From NCBI RefSeq assembly GCF_014851395.1, contig NW_024041150.1, positions 6,015,508 to 6,079,507 on the forward strand: a DNA stretch of 64,000 nt, given 5' to 3'. Below the pieces are notes generated by a model. That model was not told the DNA's origin. It was given only the letters and a program-made list of their open reading frames with translations, and ran no database searches. This document shows positions 10,690 to 20,400 of the stretch, in pieces. This DNA is from Micropterus salmoides (Eukaryota; Chordata; Actinopteri; Centrarchiformes; Centrarchidae). The first letter of the stretch is position 1; every line of letters starts with the position of its first letter. A program made the position numbers and the translations under genes.

Positions 10690-12312
10690 CAAGAATTCAA
10701 ATAATCTAAAATAATATCTGCTTTGCTTCTGGGATTAAAGGAGAATAATGACAGACATCAACTTCCAGCTCCAAACTAATAAAACACATTTTATTTCCAT
10801 GTGTTGAAGCCATCACAGTGAACCAGAGCAAGTTGACCAAAACATTTCCCAGCAGCCACTTCTCCCACAGCAGAGTCCAAAAATAAGCAGCAACAGAACC
10901 AAAACTCCCACACTTCGACGTTTTTCATCAGGGGGAACTGAGGTAGAAGCAGACAGGGCTTTGAGGGTCCCAACCAGGAAGAAGATTAACAGTGGGAAGG
11001 GAAGGAGGAGGAGCATGATGAACATTATGTGTGTCACCAGATTTTCAACAAAGAAATAGAAACGGACGGCACAGAAAGGAGAAAGGACCCAGACCAGGAC
11101 ACAGACCACCACAGAGGTCTTGATGGATCGTCCAAAGCGGTACCACAGTGGGTGGGCGATGACCAAATACCTGTAATACAAGATGGACACAAAGTCTTTG
11201 AGGAGCTTCAGAGTTATAAACTAATATAATGTTCAGACACAGAAGGAGCTCCACACATACTGGATAGACAGATAGATACCTTTCCAGGGCGATGCAGACC
11301 ATGAAGTAAACACTGGCAATCAGAGCAGAGAGGTAAATATATACGAAGATCTCATGTGTCCACCTATCCACAGTTGGTACCACATCAGCAATCATGCAGC
11401 AGAGCTGAATGAGGTCGGTAATGAGAAGGTTGATGACGTAGATGGGAGCAACATGATCTCTTCTCACCTGCAGGAAAACATTGGTAAAAGTCAACAAGCA
11501 GTTGGAAACATGTTGTGAAGTCCACCTCCTCCCAAATCTGTCATCTTGCTCTACCCAGCAGCTGCAGTCAGAGCCATTTCTGACTTTTTCATCCAACAGA
11601 AATCTCAGATATGACCCACTGGCCAATCACTGCAGGAACAAGACTAAGGGCCAGATTTCCTGCAGCTTCTGCAGCAGTTTTTCAGCCACAGATATGAAGC
11701 ATTCTGGCTCAAACACATGAGCTGGATTTATCCAGACTGGAGTCGCAGTTTGAGGCTCATGTTTGTGTTTGCAAGGTGAGAATCTCTCCTCATTGTAAAC
11801 GTATTATATTGAGGATCGCACAAATAAGAAGAGGAGCCATGTTAACAGAAGGTGGGAGTGAGCTGGGAAAGTTTCCTGAACAGATGATCAGAATTAGTTC
11901 AATCAACTCAGGTATGTTGAACCTGATGGAAGCGCCTGCGTGGGGATGAAAAAAAATCATCTATTGAGCTCTGATACTACGTGGGTAAATAACGAGCAGA
12001 GCCTCCATTTTAATCCAGTGGTGCTGTAGAAACATGAATGGGTGCCAACGTGGACCATGACAAAGTCTTTAAAAACAGGAGTGGAGGAAGGATCAATACG
12101 TTGTGTCACATTTTATACAGCGTTGCTCATTCATCATTTAGCAGACTGGAATTTCATTAATAAATGATAAAGTGCTGAAATTCTCCTGTAGCCTATTAGG
12201 CTACTTCAGACTCTCAGCAGCTAATAATGAAAAACTCACTCATAAAGTACATGAATAGTTTCAGCTGAAATAGTCACATTATCTCCAGCATGATAACTAG
12301 ATAGGAATGCAA
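10690..12312 (-). repeat. Receptor 3' half, third homologous copy of the palindrome arm
   Basis: This segment (3' flank, exons 3 and 2, and part of intron 1) matches 44915-47215 in the same orientation and 56795-58903 in inverted orientation. Homology starts at ctaaaataatatctgctttg and ends at agataggaatgc (12312). About 290 bp present in the other copies (46815-47090) are missing here. The poly(A) signal AATAAA (tttatt on the + strand at 10790-10795) is conserved. Confidence 0.8.
11280..11467 (-). pseudogene. Receptor copy 1, exon 2 (TM2-TM3)
   Basis: This encodes VRRDHVAPIYVINLLITDL through VYFMVCIALE and ends two bases into the Arg codon of E-R-Y. It holds the TM2 Asp (ITDL). No cysteine is present at the usual start of TM3. 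The reading frame stays open 53 codons upstream into the intron, to 11626. Confidence 0.75.
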
Positions 12313-12696
12313 TCCATCAAATAGTTTTCAAAAAACAAAATACAAAATTAATGCCTCCAGATTTCACAATTTCCTCTCAAATACTGCTGCACAAACTGCT
12401 CTGACTGTTTGATGTTTGTCTTGAGCTGTAACTAAATGGTGCCATTAACCTCAACAGTTTAAGAGAAGGCTGGATGGAGCCACACATGGAAACTGCATCT
12501 GTTTAGGGTCCAATCAGCTTCATGGACATTTTAATTATGGAGTCAATTATTCCTGTAAGTTTATAGATCATTGCAAGCCTTTGTCCCTGACACCTAGCCC
12601 CCGAACCAGATCCAGATCCTTTACAGACAGACAGACTGTAGGACAGACACACGACACAGACAGGAAATAAATTACTCTCAGTCAGAATGTACATAC

Positions 12697-12882
12697 CATA
12701 GAATAAAGAGAATAGATGGCCAGAAGCATCAGAGGAAGGCCGACAGCAATGATTACGTATGTCACCACATTCGGGATGAAATCAGGGTTGTTGTTATAGC
12801 CTTTGAGCTCAGAGGGGATGTTGCTGTAGTCATAGTCGTAGCTTTGGTCCAGTGAGCTGCTGGTAACGTAGAGACCTTCCAT
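12697..12882 (-). pseudogene. Receptor copy 1, exon 1 (N-terminus and TM1)
   Basis: Sixty-two codons beginning MEGLYVTSSSLDQS, with a Tyr/Asp-rich ectodomain and a TM1 containing AVGLPLMLLAIYSLYSM. The start ATG is preceded by the same gtttcactctgaaga leader as in the other copies. Confidence 0.75.
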
Positions 12883-13194
12883 TCTTCAGAGTGAAACCTG
12901 TTTGAGAGATCAGGTTATTAAAGGGAGCAGGTTTTTAATATCTACCTAACATTGTTCAGTGACATCACTAAAGCTGTGAGGTGAAGTTCACACAAACACA
13001 GTGTCCCTATAGTTTACCCACAATCATATCAAATCACAAACTGCTGTCTTTCAGTTTTATATTCCTGCACATCCATCTTCATGACTGTTTAAAGTTCTTA
13101 TCATCTCTACATATAAAAGTAATGTCACAAACTTTACCTTTGAAAGCTCTGAGACCCCAATTGAAAGAGTTCCCTACTGCAAAGTCTGATGTGT

Positions 13195-13550
13195 TGTCCT
13201 CTGCAGCTAAACAGTCTACAGTAAATATAGTAAGTGATCACATGCAGTAGGTTCCTGTTAATCTGCACTTCCTCTTCTGAAGACATGAGAAAGGCACAAA
13301 TATGCTTTATCCTGTTCTGTGGTCCTGAGATGACTGCCTGTTGTCACCTCAGCTGAAAGTTTAGATGAGCTGCTTTGAGTATCAAACTCTTCCTGTAGGC
13401 TTGAAATGAAAGATGGACTCTGCTTGTCTTCAAAACCATTGAATTGAATGGTTTCCAAAGTGAACTGCTTTCCCAGCACGGCAGCAAAATCCACTCTCTG
13501 TTAGTCGTGCTTAGTGTGTTTCAAAATCTGTGAATCACATTCTTCTAAAA
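13195..13550. repeat. Internal tandem duplicate within module copy A, unit 1
   Basis: Matches 14075-14400 in direct orientation (ctgttaatctgcacttcctc, gtggtcctgagatg, cagcacggcagcaaaatcca). Copies B and C of the module carry this segment once, so the duplication is specific to copy A. Confidence 0.8.
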
Positions 13551-14074
13551 AAGCTGGTACTATTTTTTACATGCCAACATCATATTTAGGGAATGAGAGA
13601 AGAACAAATTAAACTCAGTGTAATTGGTCTGACCCAGTATGTACTGTACAGCTACCATCCAAGTTCTCTGATTGTTTTAATGATAGTGTTGGACCTCTTG
13701 CCTTATGATTCAAATTTCAGTTCAATTCTATTTATATAGCCCCACTTCAAAACAAAAGTTGTCTGATTAAATTTTTCATGTGGAGCGGGTCTAGGCCGTC
13801 CTCTCTGTAATATTATTAACACTTCCCACCATGAGCAAACACCTGCTGACAGATGAACTAGCACATGAGGAAGAAAGTGATATTGATTCTGTTCATAAAT
13901 ATTCTGTTTCTGATAACGCTTTACTAATTAATGATACTAAATGAGCCACGCTTAAAGGCAAAGAAACCTCGAGCTGAACTGTGACTCAGGATCAACGGCC
14001 ATCTGCCTCAACATGTTACAGACAAATACAGTCTGACTTTCTGGGTTTCTCATTTGTTCCCCTTTAATGTTTCT

Positions 14075-14400
14075 CTACAGTGAATATAGTAAGTAAAAAG
14101 ATGCAGCATGTTCCTGTTAATCTGCACTTCCTCTTCTGAAGATATGAGAAAGGCACAAATATGCCTTATTCTGTTCTGTGGTCCTGAGATGGCTGCCTGT
14201 CGTCACCGCAGCTGTAAGTTTAGATGAGCTGCTTTGAGTCTCAAACTCTTCCTGTAGGCTTGAAATGAAAGATGGACTCTGCTTGTCTTAAAATAATGAC
14301 ATGGTTTCCAACGTGAACTGCTTTACCAGCACGGCAGCAAAATCCACTCTCTGTTACACTTGTGTGTTTCAAAATCTGTGAATCACAGTTTTCTAAAAAG
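14075..14400. repeat. Internal tandem duplicate within module copy A, unit 2
   Basis: Second copy of the segment at 13195-13550. This unit is closer to modules B and C (it has tgtcgtcacc and the aaataatg-type change), so unit 1 is probably the diverged or acquired one. Confidence 0.75.
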
Positions 14401-15675
14401 CTCCACAGCTGATCCCAATCACCTCCTCCACTCAGACGCTCCTGTTCTCCTGCCATTCGTCACCTGATGGTTTCGTTTACTCTCTCTGCCCAGAAAACTG
14501 GTTTGTCTTTTGTATTCTCCAGTACTCTCTCACTGTATCGCTCACGTGCCTTTTTTGTCTCCTCGGCTCCTGTTCCATATTCTGCACCCCAGACTCCTCA
14601 GACCACCTCAGACCACTACTCCTCTTCAGTCAGCGAGCCAGCCTCCCACCATCGTCAGCCACGCTCCCCTTTCCTCTCCAGCCTCGTTGTGTTGCTCATT
14701 AAAATACTTTGTTCTCAATAAACTTCAGAGTGTGTGTCTGCTCCTGGGTCCTCTGAAACACAAACTTAACCGTCTGCCCATCTACACCGCTACACAGGTA
14801 CGTTGTGTTTGCTAACAGGCTGGACTCAAACGCAGGACTTGTTGTACCGTAAGTCTTTGCTGCAAACCAGGTGATAATGGGAGAATGAATGTGGTGGCAG
14901 GGGAATCCAGAGGAGGCGGAGAGAGATGAGGTGATGGATCTATGTGGCTCAAGGAGCAAGCGAGCCTGGCAGGAAGCATACAGGAGGCAGACGGGCATGT
15001 GATGATCCTGCAGCACCAGAGACAGATGTTAGCAGAAAGGTAAAGCACAGACAAGGCACAACAAGCAAAATCCACCAGAGAGCAAACTGCTGACTGAGAG
15101 AATCACTAAGGCTGAAAACACATCTGGTGAAGAGTGGATAGAAAACTGCAGTTGATGTACTGCAGGTGAGCAAACTAATGAGAGGCAGGTGAGTGAGGTG
15201 AGCAGGACGATTGGTGGATTGTGAACAGGTGTGTGGAGCCAGCAGCCAGGAGACGTGGAGGAAGGAAAGTCACGCCGACAGACACACAGATAACAAACAG
15301 GGGAGACAAACTCTGAACGTGGACAGACTCGACCCAGCATCAAAGTTTATTCATCTAAAGGAGGAAGGCAATAAATCTGCTGAACATTATGTGCAAGAAT
15401 GTGAATCTCTCCTCTGTAGCCAAACAGTACATGCAGATGTTCTGTGGGGGTTGGTGAGATGCAGGACTTCCTGGTGACAGAGTGCAAAATGAATGTAGTG
15501 AATGAAAGAACAATATGGCGCCCTCTTGAGTCACGTAGGTCTGAAGAGACACGTCGCACGTAAGGCAGGACCCTGCTTGACCTCATGTTTGCAGACTGAT
15601 GAAACTTTTTTCCATTGCTGTAAATGAAAATGTTTCTGTTCAGCCGAGCTTCAGGACTCGTCCTAAGTGAGCTTT

Positions 15676-16075
15676 AAATACCTTTTTTGTGCATGTAATA
15701 GGTTTGCAAAGTGAAAAAGCCCGAAGTCCGACACGCCCTCAAAAACAGCGGTGGAAAAACAGCGAGCTGCAGCACACAGCTCTCCTCTCCCTTCCAAACA
15801 CTAGCTACCCTCCAGGCAGTCAGTGGACATAAAGTTGTTCCTGTGATGTAGAGACAGAGCTCAGTTAAAACTTTATGGATGAAAGATCCTTTTGTTACAG
15901 ATTAATAACTCACCACTCTGAAACTCTCGCTCCAGTCCATGTTGCCAAGCTGGTCTGCAACATGTACAGCTGAACTAAAGCTGTTTACTGGGTTCTCATT
16001 GACCCGCCCTTCTCTGCTTCTGATTGGCTAGTAGTCCTTAACTAGGAACTGAGCATGTGCAACTCCCAACAAAGA
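15676..16075 (-). mobile_element. Truncated MITE copy 3 (inverted)
   Basis: Matches the reverse complement of about 3905-4303 of the MITE at 3731-4355 (tttgcaaagtgaaaaagccc, tccaaacactagctaccctc, cttctctgcttctgattggc). Both terminal inverted repeats are missing, so it is a dead fragment. It contains about 15 extra bp near 15888-15903 (tccttttgttacagatt). Confidence 0.8.
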
Positions 16076-16109
16076 TGTCTATGAAGATTCTCAGTCATCC
16101 AGGTCATAG

Positions 16110-16215
16110 TTTCATTTCATTTCATTTATTTATTTAAGGACAGTGCACATTAATCAACATTTCTGTAAAATGTGCCAGTGTTAGCCAGCAGGCTAATTTC
16201 CAACTGTAGTCCATA
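16110..16215 (-). mobile_element. 3' tail fragment of a LINE/SINE
   Basis: On the minus strand it reads agcctgctggctaacactgg, then tgttgattaatgtgcactgt and a (aaatgaaatg) type end. This is the form of an L2-like 3' tail with a simple-repeat terminus. Only about 100 bp are present. Confidence 0.5.
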
Positions 16216-16239
16216 GTTATCCAACGAAGATTAAAATCA

Positions 16240-16510
16240 AGGGCAAGTGGATTTGGTTGAAGATACTGGAAGACGTTTCGTCCCTCATCCAAAGGACTTC
16301 TTCAGTTCTGACTGACTGGCAGGGAAACTCAGCTATTTAACCTCAGTGGGGTCGTTGGCCCGGGTCATCGATACCGCTGGTTCGTTAGTGGTATCTTCAC
16401 CTGAGGTCAATAGGTTACGTTTGTTGTCCTTTCATCACTTCCCAGGAAACTCAACAAACGTAACCTATTGACCTCAGGTGAAGATACCAACGATGGTCGT
16501 TCAGTCTTGG
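16240..16510. repeat. Interspersed repeat with a perfect 36-bp hairpin
   Basis: The left part has ggaagacgtttcgtccctca and ttctgactgactggcaggg, typical of a common fish dispersed repeat. It ends in a perfect inverted repeat: 16391-16426 pairs base for base with 16452-16487 across a 25-bp loop (16427-16451). Confidence 0.8.
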
Positions 16511-16578
16511 CCACAGGTAGTCTTAACGACTGTAATGACTGTCGTCACAGCAACAAGGAACACTAATATGATACAAAC

Positions 16579-17405
16579 ATATGTAGTTTGTCAGCAGCCA
16601 CTAGCGGTGAGGTTTTAAGACCAACAAGACGTGTGCTCGTACGCGTGCTCACTTGAACTCATGAGCGAGCATAATCCGTAACACATCCGTTTTCATGCAG
16701 AGATCGTGCAATAAACGCGAAAACACCTGCATACGGCTTATACAGATTCCTGGAAATCAAGGACAGGTTTGTATCAGATCATAAACTCATTACTTTAACT
16801 ATCAACTAAAGATTGCTAGTATTGGTCAGTATTTGATAGTAATGAGCTGGTCAGCTAAATTCCAACAAAACAGAAATCCTGGTTATCCTCATTTTGCAAA
16901 CCAATTACACATATCTACTGGTCACATTTCACAATAAATGGAACCTGTTGCAAGAAATCTTGTTGTCTTGATATCAGTTTATGGCTGCTTCTTAAGTCTC
17001 TTAATTGAGAGAAGACAGCACACCAGTTACAATTTAAATAGAAATACAGCATAGTCTAAACAAACAAACAAGCATCACACACATAGGAAAGGGACTAAAC
17101 CAGGTCACGTGTTGTTACATTTCTTAGTTACATGGCATTTAACATGGCTTTGTGCACTGTGTTGGTACTAATAAAGTCTCACAGATATCAGAGCAGAGCA
17201 GCATGATCCTCTCTGTAACTGTTACCGGTTTAACACCTACACATGAATAATTATAGGTTTCTGTATGTCCTGCTCAGAGGCACTGGATCATTTCTACAGG
17301 CAAAATGCTTGTAAAATCTGCATTTATATTTATTGATTCTAATTGTGAATTCCTTATTGAATAACCCAGAATAGGATCATGGTCTCTTTGGATTTATTAG
17401 GCTAC
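16579..17405 (-). repeat. Array flank, right copy of the large inverted repeat
   Basis: Reverse complement of 2075-2915, from atatgtagtttgtcagcagc to ggatttattaggctac at the array edge. The array begins at the same base as on the left, so both junctions derive from one ancestral junction. Confidence 0.9.
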
Positions 17406-20400
17406 AGGTGAGATGCAGCAGGTGAGATGCAGCAGGTGAGATGCAGCAGGTGAGATGGAATAGGTGAGATGGAGAAGGTGAGATGCAGCAGGTGAGATGC
17501 AGTAGGTGAGATGGAGAAGGTGAGATGCAGCAGGTGAGATGCAGTAGGTGAGATGCAGCAGGTGAGATGCAGTAGATGCAGCAGGTGAGATACAGCAGGT
17601 GAAATGCAGGTGAGATGCAGTAAGTGAGATGCAGCAGGTGAGATGCAGCAGGTGAGATGCAGCAGGTGAGATGCAGCAGGTGAGATGCAGTAGGTGAGAT
17701 GCAGCAGGTGAGATGGAATAAGTGAGATGCAGCAGGTGAGATGCAGCAGGTGAGATGGAATAGGTGAGATGGAGAAGGTGAGATGCAGTAGGTGAGATCC
17801 AGTAGGTGAGATTCAGCAGGTGAGAAGCAGTAGGTGAGATGCAGTGGGTGAGATGCAGCAGGTGAGAAGCAGCAGGTCAGATGGACTAGGTGAGATGCAG
17901 CAGGTGAGATGCAGTAGGTGAGATGCAGCAGGTGAGATGCAGCAGGTGAGATGCAGTAGGTGAGATGCAGCAGGTGAGAAGCATCAGGTCAGATGCAGCA
18001 GGTGAGATGCAGCAGGTGAGATGCAGTAGGTGAGATGCAGTAGGTGAGTAGCAGCAGGTGAGATGCAGAAGGTGAGATGCAGTAGGTGAGATGCAGCAGG
18101 TGAGATGCAGAAGGTGAGATGGAGTAGGTGAGAGGCAGCAGGTGAGATGGAGAAGGTGAGATGCAGTAGGTGAGATACAGTAGGTGAGATGCAGAAGGTG
18201 AGATGGAGTAGGTGAGATGCAGAAGGTGAGATGCAGCAGGTGAGATGCAGCAGGTGAGATGGAGTAGGTGAGATGCAGAAGGTGAGATGCAGCAGGTGAG
18301 ATGCAGTAGGTGAGATGCAGCAGGTGAGATGCAGCAGGTGAGATGGAGTAGGTCAGATGCAGAAGGTGAGATGCAGTAGGTGAGATGCAGCAGGTGAGAT
18401 GGAGTAGGTGAGATGCAGAAGGTGAGATGCAGTAGGTGAGATGCAGCAGGTGAGATGGAGTAGGTGAGATGCAGTAAGTGAGATGCAGTAAGTGAGATGC
18501 AGCAGATGAGATGCAGCAGGTGAGATGCAGCAGGTGAGATGGAGCAGGTGAGATGCAGCAGGTGAGATGCAGCAGGTGAGATGCAGCAGGTGAGATGGAG
18601 CAGGTGAGATGGAGTAGGTGAGATGCAGAAGGTGAGATGCAGCAGGTGAGATGCAGCAGGTGAGATGGAGTAGGTGAGATGCAGAAGGTGAGATGCAGCA
18701 GGTGAGATGCAGCAGGTGAGATGCAGCAGGTGAGATGCAGCAGGTGAGATGAAGCAGGTGAGATGGAGAAGGTGAGATGCAGCAGGTGAGATGCAGTAGG
18801 TGAGATGCAGCAGGTGAGATGCAGCAGGTGAGATGCAGCAGGGGAGATGGAGCAGGTGAGATGCAGCAGGTGAGATGCAGCAGGTGAGATGGAGTAGGTG
18901 AGATGCAGAAGGTGAGATGCAGTAGGTGAGATGCAGCAGGTGAGATGGAGTAGGTGAGATGCAGCAGGTGAGATGCAGTAGGTGAGATGCAGCAGGTGAG
19001 ATGCAGCAGATGAGATGCAGCAGGTGAGATGGAGTAGGTGAGATGGAGCAGGTGAGATGCAGCAGGTGAGATGCAGCAGGTGAGATGCAGCAGGTGAGAT
19101 GCAGCAGGTGAGATGGAGCAGGTGAGATGCAGCAGGTGAGATGCAGTAGGTGAGATGCAGCAGGTGAGATGCAGTAGATGCAGCAGGTGAGATGCAGCAG
19201 GTGAGATGAAGCAGGTGAGATGCAGTAGGTGAGATGCAGCAGGTGAGATGGAATAGGTGAGATGCAGTAGGTGAGATGCAGCAGGTGAGATGGAATAGGT
19301 GAGATGGAGAAGGTGAGATGCAGTAGGTGAGATCCAGTAGGTGAGAAGCAGTAGGTGAGATGCAGCAGGTGAGATGCAGTAGGTGAGATGCAGCAGGTGA
19401 GATGCAGTAGGTGAGATGCAGCAGGTGAGATGGAATAAGTGAGATGCAGTAGGTGAGATGCAGCAGGTGAGATGGAATAGGTGAGATGGAGAAGGTGAGA
19501 TGCAGTAGGTGAGATCCAGTAGGTGAGATTCAGCAGGTGAGAAGCAGTAGGTGAGATGCAGTGGGTGAGATGCAGCAGGTGAGAAGCAGCAGGTCAGATG
19601 GACTAGGTGAGATGCAGCAGGTGAGATGCAGCAGGTGAGATGCAGCAGGTGAGAGGCAGCAGGTGAGATGGAGAAGGTGAGATGCAGTAGGTGAGATACA
19701 GTAGGTGAGATGCAGAAGGTGAGATGGAGTAGGTGAGATGCAGAAGGTGAGATGCAGCAGGTGAGATGCAGTAGGTGAGATGGAGTAGGTGAGATGCAGA
19801 AGGTGAGATGCAGCAGGTGAGATGCAGTAGGTGAGATGCAGCAGGTGAGATGCAGCAGGTGAGATGGAGTAGGTCAGATGCAGAAGGTGAGATGCAGTAG
19901 GTGAGATGCAGCAGGTGAGATGGAGTAGGTGAGATGCAGTAGGTGAGATGCAGTAGGTGAGATGCAGCAGGTGAGATGGAGTAGGTGAGATGCAGTAAGT
20001 GAGATGCAGTAAGTGAGATGCAGCAGATGAGATGCAGCAGGTGAGATGCAGCAGGTGAGATGGAGCAGGTGAGATGCAGCAGGTGAGATGCAGCAGGTGA
20101 GATGCAGCAGGTGAGATGGAGCAGGTGAGATGGAGTAGGTGAGATGCAGAAGGTGAGATGCAGCAGGTGAGATGCAGCAGGTGAGATGGAGTAGGTGAGA
20201 TGCAGAAGGTGAGATGCAGCAGGTGAGATGCAGCAGGTGAGATGCAGCAGGTGAGATGCAGCAGGTGAGATGAAGCAGGTGAGATGGAGAAGGTGAGATG
20301 TAGCAGGTGAGATGCAGTAGGTGAGATGCAGCAGGTGAGATGCAGTAGGTAAGATCCAGTAGGTGAGAAGCAGTAGGTGAGATGCAGCAGGTGAGATGCA

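Larger units (their letters stand above)
10813..12882 (-). pseudogene. Receptor copy 1, truncated class A-like GPCR pseudogene
   Basis: Exon 1 is 12697-12882 (62 codons, MEGLYVTSSSLDQS, TM1), exon 2 is 11280-11467 (188 nt, TM2-TM3) and exon 3 begins at 11170. The phase-0 donor ATG/gtatgt, acceptor ttttcctgcag and split E-R-Y junction (gaaag/gtatct ... attacag/gtattt) are all canonical, and intron 1 is only 1.23 kb. Exon 3 reads TM4, TM5 and the start of TM6. At about 10882 it then jumps into what is 3' UTR in copy 3: about 395 bp are deleted, removing the rest of TM6, TM7 and the normal stop. The resulting tail to 10813 is not receptor-like. A full seven-helix receptor cannot be made, so I call it a pseudogene, although splicing signals and frame upstream of the deletion are intact. 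Confidence 0.8.
12900..15675 (-). repeat. Module M, copy A (receptor upstream region)
   Basis: This is about 2.8 kb upstream of receptor exon 1, repeated inverted at 51110-53096 (copy B) and directly at 61362-63300 (copy C). Landmarks are gtttaaagttctaactcta-like text, the gacgctcctgttctcctgcc region, a possible poly(A)-type aataaacttcagagtgtgtg at about 14718, and catcaaagtttattcatcta at about 15340. Copy A alone contains an internal duplication (13195-13550 and 14075-14400) separated by about 520 bp of other sequence. Several short ORFs recur in all copies but have no recognisable domains. It is cut at 15675 by a truncated MITE. Confidence 0.8.

Noticed and set aside
14241..15586. Short frames shared by module copies (e.g. 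MAGEQERLSGGGDWDQLW at 14241-14456, the counterparts at 52400-52654 and 61804-62019, and several near 14500-15500)
   Set aside because: They recur because the module is duplicated. They overlap on both strands, differ at their C-terminal ends and have no recognisable family.
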